Assembly (NCBI RefSeq): GCF_033971885.1
Contig: NZ_JALBUS010000008.1
Span: forward strand, 1-64,000
Origin: Absicoccus intestinalis
Lineage (GTDB): Bacteria > Bacillota_I > Bacilli_A > Erysipelotrichales > Erysipelotrichaceae
Direction: 5' to 3'
DNA: 64,000 bases
A program made the translations under genes and the position numbers. The notes under the pieces are model-generated. The model saw nothing but the letters and a program-made list of their open reading frames with translations. It was not told the origin of the DNA and did no database searches. The stretch's first letter is position 1, and each line of letters opens with the position of its first letter. This document shows positions 59,783 through 64,000 of this stretch, piece after piece.

Positions 59783-61858
59783 TCAATACGACAATTGATA
59801 TACATTCTCACCACCTATAATTTGGTACAAACTTTTGGATTGAATATCTGTTTGTGCCAACAATGTAGAAATATCTTCATTGGTCACTAAATATTTGATA
59901 TGCCATTTTTTTAAGTCATTGACATTCAATTGGATTTGAATCGAATCCGGTGTGATCAATTGAAATTTGGTCTGATCTGTGGTCAACGTCAAATTCATGT
60001 GTATATATCGATTATAATATGCATCATTTTTTAGTTTCGGATCAATTTTCTTCCATTTTCCATAATCCGGATAGAAGTTTACCGCATTTAATACTTTTGC
60101 GCCATTGGCCATCGTGAAATTCTGCAAATAAGCAGAATCCGCCACTAACCAATAACTATCATCTTTGGATACGATGCTTTGTATAAATTGTGAATACGCA
60201 TGATTATAGATTGATGCTGTTCCATGAACGATTGGATTGACCGTCATTGACGTGATCGATATCAACACGAGAAAGGTCGTGATCAATGCTTGTTGATACG
60301 AAAAGATAAGAAATGCACCTAAACCTACAAATCCCAAAGCAATACAATAATATACGATCGTATGTCGCATCAAGGCAGGATCGATCATTGCTTTTGTTAC
60401 AAATAAGATCATACCTGTAAATGCAATAAGATATATCGCATTGACTTTTTTGTCTAAATACTTCCTGTTTTGATATACCGTATACATTGTCCAAATCGTG
60501 AATAGCGTCGCCGTAAATCCATAAACAATTTTCATTCGGTTGATATACGAGAACAAAGTAATCTTCGCAAATGTTTCCGAAAAGCCAATCAACATAAAGA
60601 AGATTTCAATGCATAATACAACAAATAAAGTCATACCGACTGGTTTATCTTTTGTATCTTGACTTTGATTCATTTTTGACCATAGATATGGAAAATAAAT
60701 CATACAGAATGGCCCTAGATGGTTGAATGTACTTAGTTCCGGCGAATTACTAGTCGAAGGATCTCGATACGGCGTAAACAGCGTTCGAAAATTCGAAAAC
60801 AAATCATAAAGTTGATAATTTCCGCCCGTAGATATGCGTCTTCCAGGATAAACGGTATTGTACAAAAGTTTGATTTGATCTTGTGCATTCCAGACAAAGT
60901 GTCCCAATACCAGAACTACACCGCCCACAACACAGAAAATACGAATCACATCCTTTTTTTCAAAAGACCATTGATTTCGATCTCGATACAAACAAACAAT
61001 CAACAAAGCCAGCATGAGCAAGCCCGTTGGAATCTGACACGATGGGAACAAAGCCAATACAAAGCCGGTTAATACACAAATAGCTAATAGGGTAAATCCA
61101 ATCTTTTGCCAGTTTTTTTGACTTGTAAAAAAATAGTATCCGACTACAAACAGTGTGGTGGCCCAAAAGAATACATCATACATATGTGGGCAAAACCACC
61201 ATTGCATAGAAGGTGAAAATACAATCAATAAGGAACCAAAAACGGCATAATGCGAATTCTTGATCAAAACATACAATAATTCATATACCATCAAGAGAAA
61301 CAAGATGACTTTCATACACCAATACCAAGATAATCCAATTGTATTTCCAAATATTAGATATCCCCAAGTGAATGGCTTTCCAATCAATGTTAGATTTAAT
61401 ACGGGCGCATTATAGCCAATGATCATATCTTGGCCAGCTATGCTCATATAATGGCTAACTTCTTTATAGTGATTATAGTATTGACTGAAATAATAAGGTG
61501 TTTGGACATTGAATTCATCGCCTCGAATAGGACGCGCAACTCCAAATACGATGGATTGTTTCGTCTGATCTGGAAGAATCATGTCATAACAGCCAATGGC
61601 AGAGCCATGAATATGGCAACACACACAAACAATGAATACAACCAATGCAATGGGATATCGATATTTAATGATCCAATCGAAACCATGCATCCATTGGTCG
61701 TTCCAGCGATATCGAATGGAATTCAAGATAATGCAGACCATTCCAAAAGGTAGAATCAATCCTGAATTCGATAGATAATGATGGATCCACATAACGACAA
61801 ATACTATCGCAATGTTTGTGCACGTAATATTCCAGTACAATCTGGTTTTACTTTTCAT
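59783..61858 (-). CDS. Large GT-C/YfhO-like membrane glycosyltransferase candidate
   Basis: A 691-residue protein with about 13 helices and two extracytoplasmic regions. The first loop contains GVARPIRGDEFNVQTPYY (about 107-124), which, with the D/E pair, resembles the catalytic loop of GT-C enzymes; the C-terminal 150 residues form a soluble domain outside the membrane. It is probably the third component, using the lipid-linked sugar made by GtrB and GtrA to decorate a glycan. Homologues of this type I know only as uncharacterised. Start ATG lies 11 nt inside the end of rmlC, so coupled. Sugar and acceptor unknown. Confidence 0.7.
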   Translation of the reverse strand: MKSKTRLYWNITCTNIAIVFVVMWIHHYLSNSGLILPFGMVCIILNSIRYRWNDQWMHGFDWIIKYRYPIALVVFIVCVCCHIHGSAIGCYDMILPDQTKQSIVFGVARPIRGDEFNVQTPYYFSQYYNHYKEVSHYMSIAGQDMIIGYNAPVLNLTLIGKPFTWGYLIFGNTIGLSWYWCMKVILFLLMVYELLYVLIKNSHYAVFGSLLIVFSPSMQWWFCPHMYDVFFWATTLFVVGYYFFTSQKNWQKIGFTLLAICVLTGFVLALFPSCQIPTGLLMLALLIVCLYRDRNQWSFEKKDVIRIFCVVGGVVLVLGHFVWNAQDQIKLLYNTVYPGRRISTGGNYQLYDLFSNFRTLFTPYRDPSTSNSPELSTFNHLGPFCMIYFPYLWSKMNQSQDTKDKPVGMTLFVVLCIEIFFMLIGFSETFAKITLFSYINRMKIVYGFTATLFTIWTMYTVYQNRKYLDKKVNAIYLIAFTGMILFVTKAMIDPALMRHTIVYYCIALGFVGLGAFLIFSYQQALITTFLVLISITSMTVNPIVHGTASIYNHAYSQFIQSIVSKDDSYWLVADSAYLQNFTMANGAKVLNAVNFYPDYGKWKKIDPKLKNDAYYNRYIHMNLTLTTDQTKFQLITPDSIQIQLNVNDLKKWHIKYLVTNEDISTLLAQTDIQSKSLYQIIGGENVYQLSY

Positions 61859-62417
61859 AAACAAATTGGTTGTTGGATTCTTCTAAGGTTGGTCCGACTT
61901 GATCTTTCTCACTTAATACAGGTTCGATACCATTTAATAAAGATCCCCAATCCACAGCACAAGTTGGATCATCATAGCGCATGCCACCTTCACTTGCTTT
62001 GTTGTATACGTTATCAACTTTATACATGAACTTTACGTCATCCGTTAACGTTAAGAATCCATGGGCAAAACCTTGTGGAATAAAGAATTGACGATGATTG
62101 TCTTCACTCAACTCGACACTGACCCATTGTGCAAAAGTAGGACTTCCCTTACGAATATCTACCGCAACATCAATGACTTTTCCTTTAATACAACTGACTA
62201 ATTTGGATTGTGCATAAGGCGGATTTTGCCAATGCAAGCCACGAAGGGTTCCCTTCTTTGCGCTAAAAGACATATTGTCTTGGACAAATGTGACATCTAC
62301 ACCGATTTTCTCGTATTTTGGTTTTTCATAGGTTTCCGTAAACCATCCACGATGATCTCCAAATACATCGGTATCAATGATTAATACACCGGGAATTTTT
62401 GTTTCTGTTACTTTCAT
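61848..62417 (-). CDS. rmlC: dTDP-4-dehydrorhamnose 3,5-epimerase
   Basis: Third step of the dTDP-rhamnose route. A 189-residue cupin: VTFVQDNMSFSAKKGTLRGLHWQ (about 39-61, split signature; His is catalytic), ELSEDNHRQFFIPQGFAHGFLTL (about 107-129). ATG at 62417 overlaps the rmlA stop (TAATG), coupling the pair; a GTG four codons earlier is a possible alternative. Order A-C-...-B-D with genes inserted between is typical of surface polysaccharide loci of this group. Confidence 0.96.
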   Translation of the reverse strand: MKVTETKIPGVLIIDTDVFGDHRGWFTETYEKPKYEKIGVDVTFVQDNMSFSAKKGTLRGLHWQNPPYAQSKLVSCIKGKVIDVAVDIRKGSPTFAQWVSVELSEDNHRQFFIPQGFAHGFLTLTDDVKFMYKVDNVYNKASEGGMRYDDPTCAVDWGSLLNGIEPVLSEKDQVGPTLEESNNQFVYEK

Positions 62418-63310
62418 TATTCTGCCCACTCCTGTTCTACATATTCTTGATTCATGATTTTCTTCAAATACGCACCATACTGATTCTTCTTATAAATTTC
62501 ATAGATTTCTTCCAATTGTTTGCGATCGATCCACCCATTTTTGAAAGCAATCTCTTCCAAACAAGCAATTTTACGATGTTGATGATCTTCAATGGTCTTC
62601 ACAAAATTGGTTGCATCTACTAAGGATTCATGGGTACCTGTATCCAACCAAGTAAAGCCATCACCGAGTAAAGTAACATTCAATTCATTATTCTCTAGAT
62701 AAATTCGATTCAAATCGGTAATTTCTAATTCACCACGTGCACTTGGTTTCAAATTTTTCGCATATTCTACAACTTTATTATCATAGAAATATAGACCAGT
62801 AACTGCATAATTTGATTTTGGATGTGCAGGCTTTTCTTCCAAAGATACGGCTTTTCCATTATTATCAAATTCTACGACGCCAAAACGTTCCGGATCTTCG
62901 ACATAATATCCAAACACGGTAGCACCCACTTCTTTTTTAGCTGCGGCACGCAAACGTTTTGTCAAACCATGTCCATGGAAAATGTTGTCACCTAAGATCA
63001 TAGCGACACTGTCATCCCCAATAAATTCTTCACCTAAGATAAAAGCTTGTGCCAAACCATCCGGAGAAGGTTGTACTTTATAAGATAATTCCACACCAAA
63101 ATCATGACCATCCCCTAACAATTCTTGAAAACGAGGCGTATCATCTGGCGTTGAAATAATTAAAATTTCACGAATACCTGCATTCATTAAAATGCTCATT
63201 GGATAATAAATCATTGGTTTATCATAAATAGGTAGTAATTGTTTACTTGTTACTTTGGTCAATGGATACAATCTTGTTCCACTACCACCAGCTAGAATAA
63301 TGCCTTTCAT
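62417..63310 (-). CDS. rmlA: Glucose-1-phosphate thymidylyltransferase
   Basis: First committed step to dTDP-rhamnose. The 297-residue protein begins MKGIILAGGSGTRLYPLT (1-18; nucleotide loop), then KQLLPIYDKPMIYYP (24-38) and ILGDNIFHGHG (about 106-116) and EEKPAHPKSNYAVTGLYFYD (about 160-179). SD GAGGAGG. First gene after an unusual palindrome-containing promoter region. Confidence 0.97.
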   Translation of the reverse strand: MKGIILAGGSGTRLYPLTKVTSKQLLPIYDKPMIYYPMSILMNAGIREILIISTPDDTPRFQELLGDGHDFGVELSYKVQPSPDGLAQAFILGEEFIGDDSVAMILGDNIFHGHGLTKRLRAAAKKEVGATVFGYYVEDPERFGVVEFDNNGKAVSLEEKPAHPKSNYAVTGLYFYDNKVVEYAKNLKPSARGELEITDLNRIYLENNELNVTLLGDGFTWLDTGTHESLVDATNFVKTIEDHQHRKIACLEEIAFKNGWIDRKQLEEIYEIYKKNQYGAYLKKIMNQEYVEQEWAE

Positions 63311-63330
63311 AAGAAGACCTCCTCAACAAG

Positions 63331-63364
63331 ATAATAATAAACCCTTACGTAACGTAAGGGTCAA
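63331..63364 (-). promoter_or_regulatory. Palindromic region before rmlA: promoter with operator or terminator
   Basis: Perfect inverted repeat ACCCTTACGT-A-ACGTAAGGGT (63341-63361). On the minus strand TTGACC (63359-63364) runs into its left arm and T-rich TTTATTATTAT (-10 candidate near 63334-63341) follows its right arm, so the palindrome fills the promoter spacer. It could also end the upstream gene. Confidence 0.45.
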
Positions 63365-63458
63365 GCGTTTTATTTATTTCCGATTTGTAATAGATTTCCT
63401 ATGGAAAACAGATATGCAAGCCCCATTAATGGTGGCATAGCAACTGTAAAATAATTCA

Positions 63459-64000
63459 TTATTGTGTCATCAATATATTCTTTATATATAAATTGTGAAA
63501 AACATTAATAGAAAATGAATATGCAATACAAATACCAAATAAGACTACAACAAGTCCAATTAGTAATAAGCATTCTGTATGCGCTATCTTCCATCGCTTC
63601 TTTATCAAAACATAAAGCAATAAAATTAGTTGAAAAAAGAGAATAATGATCATTCCAACAAATAACAATGGATTTAACATACTATAAATTTTAAAAATGA
63701 TTGAAACCTGTTCATTTGCATGATTCATTGCATTTTGATTGCATAAACTATAATCTTTTAAATATTCTATTCCTGTTACTGTAGAAGCATATTTACCAAC
63801 CTCAGGATGATACGCTGTATTGCCAACAATAGCACCTGGAGTATAACCTTGTAAAAACATTACATTCCTAAAATTATGTATAACTAATGGGAATAGACTT
63901 TCAATTTCAGTCTTATTTCTACCTACAGCCGAAGACAATAATTGTATTTTATCTGTTTTTTCTAATTCTCCAGTATTGAAGGCAGATTCAATTTCATTAT
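63459..64000 (-). CDS. Membrane protein, cut by the right window edge
   Basis: The frame is open to the last base and no start is needed inside the window, so the 5' end is outside. About 180 residues are visible: a soluble part of about 100 residues (NRNEIES-like region, HNFRNVMFLQGYTPG, YHPEVGKYASTVTGIEYL) and two C-terminal helices (about 105-128 and 138-162 of the visible part). It is very AT-rich. A polymerase or GT-C-type membrane glycosyltransferase is possible but unproven. Same strand as rmlA, from which it is separated by about 150 bp. Confidence 0.65.
   Translation of the reverse strand, partial: NEIESAFNTGELEKTDKIQLLSSAVGRNKTEIESLFPLVIHNFRNVMFLQGYTPGAIVGNTAYHPEVGKYASTVTGIEYLKDYSLCNQNAMNHANEQVSIIFKIYSMLNPLLFVGMIIILFFQLILLLYVLIKKRWKIAHTECLLLIGLVVVLFGICIAYSFSINVFHNLYIKNILMTQ

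Noticed and set aside
63341..63361. Palindrome as an insertion-sequence end
   Set aside because: It is a single perfect 21-bp element in an ordered promoter setting, with no transposase or target duplication.
1..64000. CRISPR arrays, complete tRNA or rRNA genes, intact transposases
   Set aside because: No regular spacer-repeat arrays, no complete cloverleaf or rRNA, and no transposase gene were seen.

Overview
The window reads as chromosomal DNA of a low-GC Bacillota (Firmicutes), most likely of the Erysipelotrichia type; the class is an inference from gene content and order, not proven. Supporting signs are Firmicutes-style regulation (an asnS T-box, a lysine riboswitch, an L21 leader, Rex), the Prp protease beside an L27 with a cleavable N-terminal extension, the rapZ-yvcK-whiA cluster, TGA used as a stop, and sigmaA-like promoters. 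Almost all genes lie on the minus strand.

Layout. Positions 1-3600 look like the end of an integrated island: a 1019-residue DUF262/DUF1524/DUF4268 restriction-like protein, three 12-bp-spaced iterons, and a 16-bp tRNA 3' end carrying CCA, followed directly by a tRNA-type terminator. Positions 3.7-39 kb are housekeeping: a B3/B4 protein; a cvpA-mutS2-uvrC-(inactive VanY-like)-phosphoesterase operon; rnhC; ubiB-lspA-rluD-comEB; an intracellular LRR protein; yceD-rpmF; tmcAL-ydcF; recJ-apt-rsh; rplU-prp-rpmA-obgE; dnaE; an inactive-looking amidase with an ABC-F ATPase; T-box-asnS; rex with a self-overlapping operator; and rapZ-yvcK-whiA followed by a lipoprotein, a NusG-II (EetA-like) and a Gx (EetB-like) membrane protein. 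Positions 39-49 kb carry HAD-VanZ, a DUF4015 glycosidase-like protein, a hotdog thioesterase, a new membrane protein, two intact VanY carboxypeptidases, a lysine-riboswitch-controlled amino-acid ABC transporter and a tandem GYF_2 protein.

Positions 49-64 kb are a cell-surface polysaccharide locus read from right to left. It holds the complete dTDP-rhamnose set (rmlA, C, B, D), a GtrA/bactoprenol-glycosyltransferase/GT-C glycosylation module, and a second unit with its own promoter containing LicD, a glycosyltransferase-like protein, an IspD/TarI-like cytidylyltransferase, an extended SDR, a GT2 enzyme and a Wzx-type flippase. A membrane protein is cut by the right edge.

Two themes cross the whole window. 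First, nine genes have a -10 element ending only 5-7 nt before an ATG and no Shine-Dalgarno, so they are predicted to give leaderless mRNAs. Second, several operons are joined head to tail by a terminator whose U-tract serves as part of the next gene's promoter. In addition, two membrane-anchored peptidoglycan-hydrolase relatives have lost their metal ligands, while two intact VanY paralogues are encoded elsewhere in the window.
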